Shown one piece after another: positions 28,031 through 36,366 of a stretch of 64,000 nucleotides of DNA. Below the pieces are notes generated by a model that searched no databases, had not been told where the DNA came from, and saw only the letters and a list, made by a program, of their open reading frames with translations. Source of the stretch: Roseovarius nanhaiticus (GTDB lineage: Bacteria > Pseudomonadota > Alphaproteobacteria > Rhodobacterales > Rhodobacteraceae); NCBI RefSeq assembly GCF_900156535.1, contig NZ_FTNV01000002.1, forward strand, positions 496,001 to 560,000, read 5' to 3'. Within the stretch, counting starts at the first letter, position 1. Each line of letters opens with the position of its first letter. The position numbers and the translations under genes were made by a program.

Positions 28031-28954
28031 CTATTTGATCGCCGCGTCTACCGCAGCCATCGCGTCGCCGCCATCCATCGTGGTCACACCGTCCAGCCAT
28101 GTGTCCAGCATGCCCGGATTGGCCTTGAGCCACTCACTGGCGGCGTCTTCGGGATCCTTGCCGTCATCGAGGATCGCGCCCATGATTTCGTTCTCCATGG
28201 CGAGGGTGAATTCCATGTTTTCCAGCAGCTTGCCGATGTTGGGGCATTCCTCGACATAGCCTGCGCGGGTATTGGTGCGGACAGTCGCGCCGCCCAGATC
28301 AGGGCCAAAGTAGTCATCGCCCCCGATCAGGTACGTCAGCTCGAAATTGGCGTTCATCGGATGCGGCTCCCAACCGAGGAACACCACCGGCTCTTCCTTG
28401 CGGTCCGCGCGCGCGACCTGCGCCAGCATCCCCTGCTCCGAGCTTTCGGCGACTTCGAACCCTTCGAGACCAAACGCATTCTCCTCGATCATCGTCTGGA
28501 TCAGTCGATTGCCGTCATTGCCCGGCTCGATGCCATAGATCTTGCCGTCCAGCGCGTCCTTGTGCTCGGCGATCGCGTCAAAGCTGGTGATGCCCAGATC
28601 GGCGGCCACCTTGTTTGCGGCGAGCGTGTATTTCGCGCCCTCCAGATTGGTGCGCACGGTATCGACCGTGCCCGCATCGCGGTAAGGCGCGATGTCGGCC
28701 TCCATTGTCGGCATCCAGTTGCCCAGGAATACGTCGATATCGCCCGCCTCCAGCGACTTGTAGGTGACGGGCACCGACAGGACTTTGGTTTCGGTGTCAT
28801 AGCCCAGCGCGCGCACGACAACGCTGGCGGCTGCGGTGGTGGCGGTGATGTCGGTCCAGCCGACATCGGAGAATGTGACCTCTTCGCACCCGGCGGCTGC
28901 CACGGATGAGGCGGCGGTGATGGCCAGTGCGGTGGTTGCTAGCATGCATTTCAT
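28031..28954 (-). CDS. choX: Choline-binding periplasmic protein
   Basis: 307 residues from the ATG at 28954, which has GGGAG 12 bases upstream; the ATG at 28972 has no good signal and would spoil the signal peptide (MKCMLATTALAITAASSVAAA). The mature protein follows Sinorhizobium ChoX very closely in pattern: FSDVGWTDITATTA, LSVPVTYKSL, DVFLGNWMPTMEADIAPYRD, DGKIYGIEPGNDGNRLI and VFLGWEPHPMNANF. The aromatic residues of the choline cage (Trp in DVGWTD, GNWMPT and LGWEPH; Tyr in KIYGI) are all present. It delivers choline to ChoWV across the periplasm. Confidence 0.93.
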   Translation of the reverse strand: MKCMLATTALAITAASSVAAAGCEEVTFSDVGWTDITATTAAASVVVRALGYDTETKVLSVPVTYKSLEAGDIDVFLGNWMPTMEADIAPYRDAGTVDTVRTNLEGAKYTLAANKVAADLGITSFDAIAEHKDALDGKIYGIEPGNDGNRLIQTMIEENAFGLEGFEVAESSEQGMLAQVARADRKEEPVVFLGWEPHPMNANFELTYLIGGDDYFGPDLGGATVRTNTRAGYVEECPNIGKLLENMEFTLAMENEIMGAILDDGKDPEDAASEWLKANPGMLDTWLDGVTTMDGGDAMAAVDAAIK

Positions 28955-29499
28955 TGGTTCGGTAACTCCCATGGATTGTTATCGACTAAAGCGACAATTG
29001 AACGCCGCCCGCGCCATATTGCAACCGCGATTGCAAGATGAAGCGTCACCGCCGCCCTTCGCGCGCCTCCGAGGCCGCATCAAGGCGCCGCCAAAAACGC
29101 AGACAGGCCCGCCCCGCTACCGGCCCGAAAGGTGGTCGGGAGCCGCGCTTGGAAACCGCTTCTTTGTGGCGCCGTCGTACAGAGCGGACGCCAGAAACCG
29201 AGGCGCCCCAAACGCAACATGCGATTGCCACCAAGGGCTTGGGACTTCTCGGGCAACAGCCCAGCGAAGGCCTTACGCACCTCGCGGCGCGCGGCCACGA
29301 TCCCGCAAGATCGGCGCAACAGGACACGTGGCGTTCCCTCGCGGCCCGCCCGGTCTTTGTCGGAAACGCAGAAAAATGAGTGCCCGACGCCTTATTTTCA
29401 TCTCTTCCCGGCTTTTTGTTGACTGACGACAAGCTTCGCGATTTAACGCGCGGGCCTGTGCGGCGATGCGCTGCGGGCGTTGCATGGGAGGGCGCGACG
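28955..29499. other. Divergent intergenic region, choX / dctQ
   Basis: 545 bases between two divergent transport operons. It must contain both promoters. It is GC-rich and several short frames cross it, none with a start signal or a recognisable product. A GGGAGG ribosome-binding site for dctQ lies at 29486-29491. I found no palindrome that I would call an operator. Confidence 0.5.
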
Positions 29500-30087
29500 A
29501 TGATGCGATTGATCGCCGGGATTGCTGGTGTCATCTGCTGGATCAACTGGATCATCGGGCAGGTGTTCTCATGGCTGAGCCTAGGGATTGTGCTGGTCTG
29601 CTTTACCGTCGTTGTGCAGCGCTATGTCTTTGCCATCAGCTATGTCTGGATGCAGGACCTTTATATCTGGCTTAGCGGCGCGATGTTCACCGCCGTCGCC
29701 GGATTTGCGCTGATGCGCGACGACCATGTGCGCGTCGATATCTTTTACCGCCCCGCCACGGTGCGGCGCCGCGCGCTGGTCGATCTGGTGGGCGCGCTGA
29801 TCTTTTTGCTGCCTTTCACCGCGGTCGTCTATGTATACTCGATGCCCTTCGTGCAGCGCGCCTGGTCCTATACCGAAGGCTCGGCAAATGTCGGGGGCAT
29901 GCCAGGCCTCTACATCCTCAAGACGTTCATCATCGCCTTTGCGGCCCTTTTGGCGCTGCAGGGCATCGCGATGATCTGCCGGTCGATCCTGATCTTCGGC
30001 GGGCGCAGCGATCTTGTGCCGCGCCGCATTCAATACCCGGTCAGCGCGAATGACGCCGCGGCCGCAGCCATCGAGGGATCGCACTGA
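29500..30087 (+). CDS. dctQ: TRAP transporter small permease (DctQ)
   Basis: 195 residues from the ATG at 29500 with GGGAGG upstream. Four hydrophobic helices, and the typical DctQ segment YVWMQDLYIWLSGAMFTAVAGFALMRDDHVRVDIFY. DctQ pairs with DctM to form the membrane part of a tripartite ATP-independent importer driven by an ion gradient. Its stop overlaps the dctM start (TGATG). The binding-protein partner is presumably the dctP gene at 33079-34164. Confidence 0.92.
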   Translation: MMRLIAGIAGVICWINWIIGQVFSWLSLGIVLVCFTVVVQRYVFAISYVWMQDLYIWLSGAMFTAVAGFALMRDDHVRVDIFYRPATVRRRALVDLVGALIFLLPFTAVVYVYSMPFVQRAWSYTEGSANVGGMPGLYILKTFIIAFAALLALQGIAMICRSILIFGGRSDLVPRRIQYPVSANDAAAAAIEGSH

Positions 30088-31478
30088 TGGACCCCATTCT
30101 GATCGGCGAAATCCTCGCCGGGCTCATGTTCTTTGGCATCATCGGCTTCTTGCTCATGGGCTTTCCCGTCGCCTTCACGCTGGCAGGCGTGTCGCTGATG
30201 TTCGGCCTGGTGGGCTATTGGCTGGGCGTTTTCGATCCCTCGAACTTCGGCGCGCTGCCCAATCGCTATATCGGCTTCATGACCAACGAGGTGCTGGTGG
30301 CCGTGCCACTCTTCATCTTCATGGGGGTCATGCTGGAGCGATCGCGTATCGCCGAGCAACTGCTGCTGACCATGGGCAAGCTCTTTGGCAATTTGCGCGG
30401 CGGCCTTGGCATTTCCGTTATCCTTGTGGGCGCCATGCTGGCGGCTTCCACGGGCGTCGTGGGCGCCACGGTGGTCACGATGGGCCTCATCTCGCTGCCC
30501 GCGATGCTGCGCGCGGGCTACGACCCCAAGCTCAGCACCGGCGTCATCTGTGCCAGCGGCACGCTGGGCCAGATCGTGCCGCCCTCCACCGTTCTCATCT
30601 TCATGGGCGACATGCTGTCGGGCATCAACTCTCAGGTGCAGATGGAGAAGGGCAACTTCGCGCCCACGCCGGTATCGGTCGGCGACCTTTTCGCGGGCGC
30701 GCTCCTGCCCGGTTTCCTGCTGGTTGGCCTCTACCTCGCGTACACGATCTTCAAGGCCATCACCGATCCCGCCTCCTGCCCTGCCACCCCGGTGCCCGCC
30801 GAGGAAAAGGGCAACCTCATGGGCGAGGTCTTCTCGGCCCTCTTGCCACCCATGCTGCTGATCCTCGCGGTCCTCGGCTCGATCCTGGGCGGCATCGCCA
30901 CCCCGACCGAGGCCGCGTCCGTGGGCGCCGTGGGTGCGATGGTGCTGGCGGCCATGCGCTGGCGGCTAAATCTGACGATCCTGCGCGAGACGGTTATCGC
31001 CACCGCGACGATTACCTCGATGGTGTTTATCGTCCTCTTGGGGGCATCAGTCTTCTCGGTTGTCTTCCGCCTGATGGGCGGCGACAACCTGGTGCATGAA
31101 TTCCTCAGCACCTTGCCCGGCGGCACGCTGACCGCGGTGGCTATGGTGATGGCGATCATGTTCTTCCTCGGGTTCATCCTCGACACGTTCGAGATCATCT
31201 TTATCGTGATCCCGATCACCGCGCCCGTCCTTCTGATGATGGACGTGGACCCGGTGTGGCTGGGCGTGATCGTGGGCGTGAACCTGCAGACATCCTTTCT
31301 GACGCCGCCCTTCGGCTTTGCCCTTTTCTACCTGCGCGGCGTAGCCCCGCCCGACCTGCCGACCTCGGCGATCTACAAGGGCATCCTGCCCTTCGTAGGG
31401 CTACAGATCCTTGCGATTGCGATCCTCTTCGCGTTCCCGGCGATCGTGACATGGCTGCCGAGGCTTATCGCGGGATAG
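30087..31478 (+). CDS. dctM: TRAP transporter large permease (DctM)
   Basis: 463 residues, about 12 hydrophobic segments. It has the DctM hallmarks FIFMGVMLERSRIAEQLL, GVVGATVVTMGLISLPAML, the CASGTLGQIVPPST motif and TPPFGFALFYLRGVAPP near the C-terminus. There is an insertion of polar residues around 225-250, as in many DctMs of the dicarboxylate/2-oxoacid branch. Start overlaps dctQ by one base. A terminator with the GGCCCGGCA stem follows 25 bases after the stop. Confidence 0.94.
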   Translation: MDPILIGEILAGLMFFGIIGFLLMGFPVAFTLAGVSLMFGLVGYWLGVFDPSNFGALPNRYIGFMTNEVLVAVPLFIFMGVMLERSRIAEQLLLTMGKLFGNLRGGLGISVILVGAMLAASTGVVGATVVTMGLISLPAMLRAGYDPKLSTGVICASGTLGQIVPPSTVLIFMGDMLSGINSQVQMEKGNFAPTPVSVGDLFAGALLPGFLLVGLYLAYTIFKAITDPASCPATPVPAEEKGNLMGEVFSALLPPMLLILAVLGSILGGIATPTEAASVGAVGAMVLAAMRWRLNLTILRETVIATATITSMVFIVLLGASVFSVVFRLMGGDNLVHEFLSTLPGGTLTAVAMVMAIMFFLGFILDTFEIIFIVIPITAPVLLMMDVDPVWLGVIVGVNLQTSFLTPPFGFALFYLRGVAPPDLPTSAIYKGILPFVGLQILAIAILFAFPAIVTWLPRLIAG

Positions 31479-31502
31479 CCCGCCACACTCTTCGGCATCG
31501 TA

Positions 31503-31530
31503 TAAGGCCCGGCAGTGATGCCGGGCCTTA
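31503..31530 (+). terminator. Inverted repeat terminator after dctQM
   Basis: TAAGGCCCGGCA - GTGA - TGCCGGGCCTTA, a 12-base perfect stem. The T-tract is short (TTAACGTTT), so termination may be less efficient than at 6466-6501, with which it shares the stem. Confidence 0.7.
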
Positions 31531-31720
31531 ACGTTTGCGGCATGCGCCAGATGGCGCTTTCGGCGGGCAGGATTCACACGCATCACGAAACTGGCCCACC
31601 GACGCAAACCAGCAAATCGCGCAACAATCCGCGAAATTCGCGCCCACTTGCCATAATCCAAGCACAGTTAGGGGGCACAAACCGTTCCGACATGGCGACG
31701 TAGCGTATTGGAGAAGCCTC

Positions 31721-32911
31721 ATGCTGGACCAAGCTCACCCAGAGACCGAAAAGATCCTGACGGATCGACGATTGGTCAAGTACAAGCCCTTTGCCAAACT
31801 CGTGGAGGCCGCAGCACGAGAGCAAAAGATTGGCGCCGGCCGCATTTTCCGCGAAATCGTCGGCCTGACCGCCCGCAAGGCAGGCCTGACAGCGGACGAG
31901 TATTTCGCCTATCGAGTCTATCGAGCGGATCTCAGCCGCACCGAAAAGCGCGAATTCGTCGGCGCGCGGGGAAGTTTCGAGCTCAACCGCAAACTCTCGC
32001 CTCCCGGTCTGACCCAGATGCGGGGTTTTCTGGGGGACAAGTTCGGCTTCCCGGCGCTGCTACAACAGACCGGCCTTCCCACTACGGAGATCCAGGCGGC
32101 CTTCACGACCGACCGCTTCATCGGATCATTGCCGGCCTTGAAAAATGCCACCGACATCGTCTCATTCTTGAGCGAGACTGCAAAATTCCCACTGTTCGGC
32201 AAACCCGTCAAAGGCGCTCAGGCACTAGGAACGATCCGCATTGATGCGGTCGATGCCGCGTCCGATATCGCAAAGCTGCACGATGGACGTGTGGTGGCCA
32301 TCAGCGCGCTGTCCGAGGAGATCGTCAGGGATTTTCCAGATGGTTATCTGTTCCAGTCCGTCGTGGAGCAGCACCCTGTTCTCACGGAGACTGCGGGGGA
32401 AATCCTTGCCACGATGCGGATGGTGACCGTGATTGAAGATACAGCGCCAACCTTGCTGTATGCTCTTTGGAAAATGCCGTCACCCAAGGCGATGTCGGAC
32501 AATTTCTGGCAAGACGGCAGCATGCTGTCGTGGCTCAACGTCGTGACCGGCCAAGTCGAGCGGTGCGTCACCGGCGGCGGCTCCGATCAAAAAGAAATTT
32601 CCATCCATCCCGTCTCAGGCAAGGACTTGCTGCAGATGCGCATGCCGCATTGGGCAGAAGCGACGGACCTCGTGAAAAAGGCCCACGCATTGTTTCCGGT
32701 AAATGGCTGCCTTGGCTGGGATGTCGCTATCGGCAAGGACGGCCCGCTCATCGTTGAATGCAACACGAACCCGGGCCACGATTTTTATCAGATCGGCACA
32801 GGACGCGGCGCGCTCAACCCCGAAATGCAGGCCGTGTTTTCCCGCGTGATCGCACGAAACAAAGCCATGATAGCGAGCCTGACCAAGCGCAAATACAAAA
32901 TCGGGCGTTGA
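31721..32911 (+). CDS. ATP-grasp protein (sugar-transfer-associated type)
   Basis: 396 residues from the ATG at 31721, with GGAGAA at 31710-31715. The C-terminal half carries ATP-grasp features: FPLFGKPVKGAQALGT (a Lys-bearing glycine loop), then VNGCLGWDVAIGKDGPLIVECNTNPGHDFYQ, where the acidic E-x-N triad binds Mg-ATP. This matches the sugar-transfer-associated ATP-grasp family, whose members ligate amino acids or similar groups to surface polymers. The N-terminal 130 residues are helical and unassigned. Substrate unknown. It sits between the two halves of a TRAP system, flanked by terminators on both sides. Confidence 0.7.
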   Translation: MLDQAHPETEKILTDRRLVKYKPFAKLVEAAAREQKIGAGRIFREIVGLTARKAGLTADEYFAYRVYRADLSRTEKREFVGARGSFELNRKLSPPGLTQMRGFLGDKFGFPALLQQTGLPTTEIQAAFTTDRFIGSLPALKNATDIVSFLSETAKFPLFGKPVKGAQALGTIRIDAVDAASDIAKLHDGRVVAISALSEEIVRDFPDGYLFQSVVEQHPVLTETAGEILATMRMVTVIEDTAPTLLYALWKMPSPKAMSDNFWQDGSMLSWLNVVTGQVERCVTGGGSDQKEISIHPVSGKDLLQMRMPHWAEATDLVKKAHALFPVNGCLGWDVAIGKDGPLIVECNTNPGHDFYQIGTGRGALNPEMQAVFSRVIARNKAMIASLTKRKYKIGR

Positions 32912-33030
32912 ATTGCGTCCGAACTGCTTGATGGCTCAATATTTCATTCGGCTCCTCACACTGCTGAGCGCCTCACGCCGGATAAGCAGGCAATCAGTGC
33001 ATTTCAGTTGGCAGCATCGCCCCCAACGCA

Positions 33031-33058
33031 AAAGGCCCGGCATCGCTGCCGGGCCTTT
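33031..33058. terminator. Bidirectional terminator between ATP-grasp gene and dctP
   Basis: AAAGGCCCGGCA - TCGC - TGCCGGGCCTTT, a 12-base perfect stem with a 4-base loop, between convergent genes. A/T tails on both sides permit action in both directions. The stem is the same as at 6466 and 31503. Confidence 0.85.
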
Positions 33059-33078
33059 CCTCGCCTTGATCTTGTAAT

Positions 33079-34164
33079 TCAGAGATCGAAATAGCTCTTG
33101 CGGGCTTGCTGGTAAGGCATGTCGATCTGCTCGGTGCGCGAGCGGACCAATTTGAGCGCTTCGATGTAGCTTTCTGTCGTTTTCTGCACCAGCGGATCGC
33201 TGTCGGCGCGCAGCTCTTCGATCAGCTCTTTCGCGCCCTTGGCACCCGCTTCCATGATGTCGTCGGGGAACTGATGCACCTGAACGCCGTGATCGTTGAT
33301 CAGCGTCTGCAGCGCGCGCGGGTCGTTCGCGATGAAGTCAGACGACACCATCTCGTACTCGGCCTGCGCCACATCGCGTACCAGCGCCTGCAAGTCGTCC
33401 GGCAGCTCCTGATACTTGGCCTTGTCGACGACGATCTCGGTGGCGAGACCCGGCTCGACGAAGCTGGACAGGTAATAATGCTTGGCCACCTGGTGAAAGC
33501 CCAGCGCGAGGTCATTGTAGGGGCCGACGAATTCGGCGGCATCGAGCGTGCCCGATTGCAGCGCCTGGAAAATCTCGCCGCCCGCCATGTTGGTCACGGT
33601 CGCGCCCATCTTCTCCCACACGCGGCCACCGAGGCCGGGGGTGCGGAAACGCTTGCCCTGGATGTCGGCAAGGCCGGTCAGCTCTTCGCGGAACCAACCG
33701 CCGGTCTGGTTGCCGGTGTTACCCGACAAAAAGCCCTGAACGCCGAACTGGTCATAGATCTCGTCCCAGATCTCCTGCCCGCCCATGAACCGGACCCAGG
33801 CGCCCAGCTCGGCCGTGGTCATGCCGTAGGGGACACCGGTAAAGAACGACAGCGCGGTCGACTTGTTCTGCCAGTAATACGCCGCGCCGTGGCTCATTTC
33901 GGCGGTGCCGTCGATGACGGCGTCAAGGCTCTGCAGGGGCGGGACAAGCTCGCCGGCGGAGTAGACCTGAATGGTCAGTCGCCCGCCCGAGGCGGCGGTG
34001 ATCCGGTCGGCCAGACGCTGCGCGCCGACACCCAGACCGGGGAAATTCTTGGGCCATGTGGTGACCATGCGCCAGGTGATATTGCCCTGCGCGATGGCCG
34101 GTGCGGCCAGGGCTGTCGCGGCGGTGCCGATGGCGCCTGCGCGGATAAAGGAACGACGATCCAT
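33079..34164 (-). CDS. dctP: TRAP transporter substrate-binding protein (DctP/TakP-like)
   Basis: 361 residues from the ATG at 34164 with GGGAGGT upstream. The N-terminus DRRSFIRAGAIGTAATALAAPAIA is a twin-arginine (Tat) signal. The mature part matches the DctP family (TWPKNFPGLGVGAQRLADRI, SAGELVPPLQSLDAVIDGTAEM) and especially the TakP branch that binds 2-oxoacids (GNTGNQTGGWFREE, with the carboxylate-binding Arg). The ligand is therefore probably a monocarboxylate or 2-oxoacid (inference). It runs opposite to dctQM, with an ATP-grasp gene between. Confidence 0.88.
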   Translation of the reverse strand: MDRRSFIRAGAIGTAATALAAPAIAQGNITWRMVTTWPKNFPGLGVGAQRLADRITAASGGRLTIQVYSAGELVPPLQSLDAVIDGTAEMSHGAAYYWQNKSTALSFFTGVPYGMTTAELGAWVRFMGGQEIWDEIYDQFGVQGFLSGNTGNQTGGWFREELTGLADIQGKRFRTPGLGGRVWEKMGATVTNMAGGEIFQALQSGTLDAAEFVGPYNDLALGFHQVAKHYYLSSFVEPGLATEIVVDKAKYQELPDDLQALVRDVAQAEYEMVSSDFIANDPRALQTLINDHGVQVHQFPDDIMEAGAKGAKELIEELRADSDPLVQKTTESYIEALKLVRSRTEQIDMPYQQARKSYFDL

Positions 34165-34294
34165 TAAGGTAACCTCCCAGTTAAATCGGATCATGCGGCG
34201 GTTCGGACACCGCATGTGCCCGCCCTCCGCTATGGTGCCGCGAATTAATCAGCGGTCGCTGCGAATGTCCATCTCTACATGCGGCGCACCCGCC

Positions 34295-34837
34295 TCAGGC
34301 GCGTGACAGCACCGCCCTTGGCCGCGCCCGGTAAAGCGCCGAAGTAATGAGCCCCGCCAGCACCGCCTTGATCGCGTCACCGGGGATGAACGCCGTTACC
34401 AATAGCGCCGCCTCGCCCAGCGATTTGCCCAGAACCTGCGCCAGTCCGACAATGCCGAAGGCATAAAGAACAAGGCCGCCCGCCACCGCCGCGATGCCCG
34501 CCGATACGGCCAGAGGCACGCTGCGCCAGCTTTGCGTGATGAGGCCCGCAACGAAGGCAGCCACCGGAAATGCCAGGAAAAATCCGCCCGTGGGCGACAC
34601 GATCACGCCAAGGCCTCCGCGTCCGCCCGACAAAAGCGGCAAGCCAAGGCAGACCAGCAGCATGAAGAGAAGCACCGCAAGCGTGCCGCGTTTCGCACCC
34701 AGAACCGTCCCGCAGAGCATGACGCCCAGGGATTGCGCCGTGATCGGCACGCCGAAGGGCAGCGTGACTTGCGGGATGACGCCCAGCGCGGCGATCAATG
34801 CGGCGAAAAGCGCGACGAGGGCAATGTTGCGTTCCAT
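34295..34837 (-). CDS. bioY: Biotin ECF transporter S component BioY
   Basis: 180 residues from the ATG at 34837, preceded by AGGAGC. Six hydrophobic segments and the BioY signature regions VTLPFGVPITAQSLGVMLCG, GGRGGLGVIVSPTGGFFLAFP and FIPGDAIKAVLAGL. BioY captures biotin and is energised by BioMN encoded upstream (order M-N-Y on the minus strand). The longer frame to 35452 overlaps bioN and is not used. Confidence 0.93.
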   Translation of the reverse strand: MERNIALVALFAALIAALGVIPQVTLPFGVPITAQSLGVMLCGTVLGAKRGTLAVLLFMLLVCLGLPLLSGGRGGLGVIVSPTGGFFLAFPVAAFVAGLITQSWRSVPLAVSAGIAAVAGGLVLYAFGIVGLAQVLGKSLGEAALLVTAFIPGDAIKAVLAGLITSALYRARPRAVLSRA

Positions 34838-34926
34838 TTGGGCGCAGCTCCTATGACAGTTGTTCAGGCGCATTGGTGCGCCGGAATGACGCAGCCTGGC
34901 AACCCAAAACCGACACCGCGCACAGT

Positions 34927-35523
34927 CTAAACGCCGCCGCGCGCCCGCAGCGCATCGGCCACATGCTCGGCATCGTCGATGGCGCACAGGGCAAAGGGCG
35001 TCACGATGCGCCAGCCCGGCCTGCGGGGCGAGCGGGCGCGCCAAGCGCGGGCCAGCTGCGTCCCCTTGCCCGCCAGCATCGGGGTAAACCGGATCACCAG
35101 CGCGATCCCCAGCTCGAGGCCGCGCGTCTCGATCCCGAAGCGGCGCAGCGGTGCGGCCAGCCAGCGCACCACGCCGATCATGTCCGACAGCCGCGTTGTC
35201 ATCGTCACGAGGTTCGCAAGCCCCACCGCCGTCACGAGGCGGAGCGCGATGATTGCCCCCTCTGCGGGCGTTGCCGTGACCACATGCCAAAGCGCGATGA
35301 TGACAAAGAAGGGCCAGAGCACCCGCAGCCGCGCCATGCCGCTGCGGAAAAACACGCGTCCCGGCGCCGCATAAAGCGCTAGCATCACGGCGCAGGCGGC
35401 CAGATGCCCCACCACACTGTCCATTGCGAAAAGGCCCATGGTGGCAAGGCAAAGCGCCGCCAGCTTGGCACCGGCAGGCCAGCCATGCGCGCGCGTCTCA
35501 ACCGGCGAGGTCAGCGATATCAT
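34927..35523 (-). CDS. bioN: ECF transporter transmembrane component BioN
   Basis: 198 residues from the ATG at 35523 (MISLTSPVETRAHGWPAGAK). Four to five hydrophobic segments and the EcfT coupling-helix motifs, seen as GLELGIALVIRFTPMLAGKGTQLARAWRARSPRRPG (the second A-R-G-like motif is AWRAR). The start lies inside the bioM coding region (26-base overlap), indicating tight coupling. With BioM it forms the dedicated energising module for BioY. Confidence 0.9.
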   Translation of the reverse strand: MISLTSPVETRAHGWPAGAKLAALCLATMGLFAMDSVVGHLAACAVMLALYAAPGRVFFRSGMARLRVLWPFFVIIALWHVVTATPAEGAIIALRLVTAVGLANLVTMTTRLSDMIGVVRWLAAPLRRFGIETRGLELGIALVIRFTPMLAGKGTQLARAWRARSPRRPGWRIVTPFALCAIDDAEHVADALRARGGV

Positions 35524-36220
35524 CCATCCCTCCCAGCCGCTGCATTTCAGCGGTGAACGCGGGCAGCACGCGATCCGGCACGCCGTCCTCAGCAATCTGC
35601 CCGTCCGTGATCCAAAGGGCACGGTCATAGCCCGCCAAAAGCTCGGGGTCGTGCGAGATATGGATCAGCTGCGCCTCGGCCCTGTCCAGATAGCGCATCA
35701 GCTGCATCCGCGTGGGGATGTCGAGGCCCGACAAGGGCTCGTCCAGGACGATCAGCGCGGGGCGCATCGCAAGGATCGACATGAGGCAAACCAGCTGTTT
35801 CTGCCCTTGGCTCAGCGGATGAATCGCCGCGCCCGCCCAATGCGCCTTGCCGAAACGTGCGAGGATGGCGCGCACGCCCTCGGCGGCCTCGGTTTTAGAC
35901 TGGCCCAGTTGGCGCAGGCCAAAGGCGATTTCCTCGTCCACCGTGGGAAAGATGATCTGATGGTCCGGGTTCTGAAAAAGGATGCCAACGGTCCGTATGG
36001 CCCCGCGCCGGTCGCGCGCCACGTCGATGCCGCCAATGCGCACCCGGCCCGTATCGACCGACTGCAACCCCGCGATAACTCGCGCCAGCGTGCTCTTGCC
36101 CGATCCGTTGCGCCCAACGATACCGATGCGCGCCTCATCTCCGCGCAGCGTGACACCCCGCAGGATCGCCCGCCCGTCCAGCGTCAGCGATACGTTCTCG
36201 ATGTCCAGTGTGACGCCCAA
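35498..36220 (-). CDS. bioM: ECF transporter ATPase BioM
   Basis: About 240 residues. Walker A VGRNGSGKSTLARVI, Q-loop FQNPDHQIIFPT (typical of CbiO/EcfA proteins), signature LSQGQKQLV (first Gly of LSGGQ replaced by Q), Walker B ALIVLDEPLSGLD and H-loop ISHDPE are present. No ATG is available near the conserved start (VTLDIENVSLTLDG); a TTG at 36220 with GGGAAGG 7-8 bases upstream is the best start. The extension to 36415 looks non-coding and would run into the divergent promoter. Confidence 0.87.
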   Translation of the reverse strand: MGVTLDIENVSLTLDGRAILRGVTLRGDEARIGIVGRNGSGKSTLARVIAGLQSVDTGRVRIGGIDVARDRRGAIRTVGILFQNPDHQIIFPTVDEEIAFGLRQLGQSKTEAAEGVRAILARFGKAHWAGAAIHPLSQGQKQLVCLMSILAMRPALIVLDEPLSGLDIPTRMQLMRYLDRAEAQLIHISHDPELLAGYDRALWITDGQIAEDGVPDRVLPAFTAEMQRLGGMDDIADLAG

Positions 36221-36366
36221 TGCACGGCCCTTCCCGATCAGCGCATGACTTAGCCGGGCCGGGCGGCAGAAAACAAGGCTTGAGATGCGCGCAGGGCGCG
36301 GGCAAGGTGCGCGCAAAATCGCCACCAGCACGCCGGGCGATACGATACCGACAGGAGGGCCCCCGC

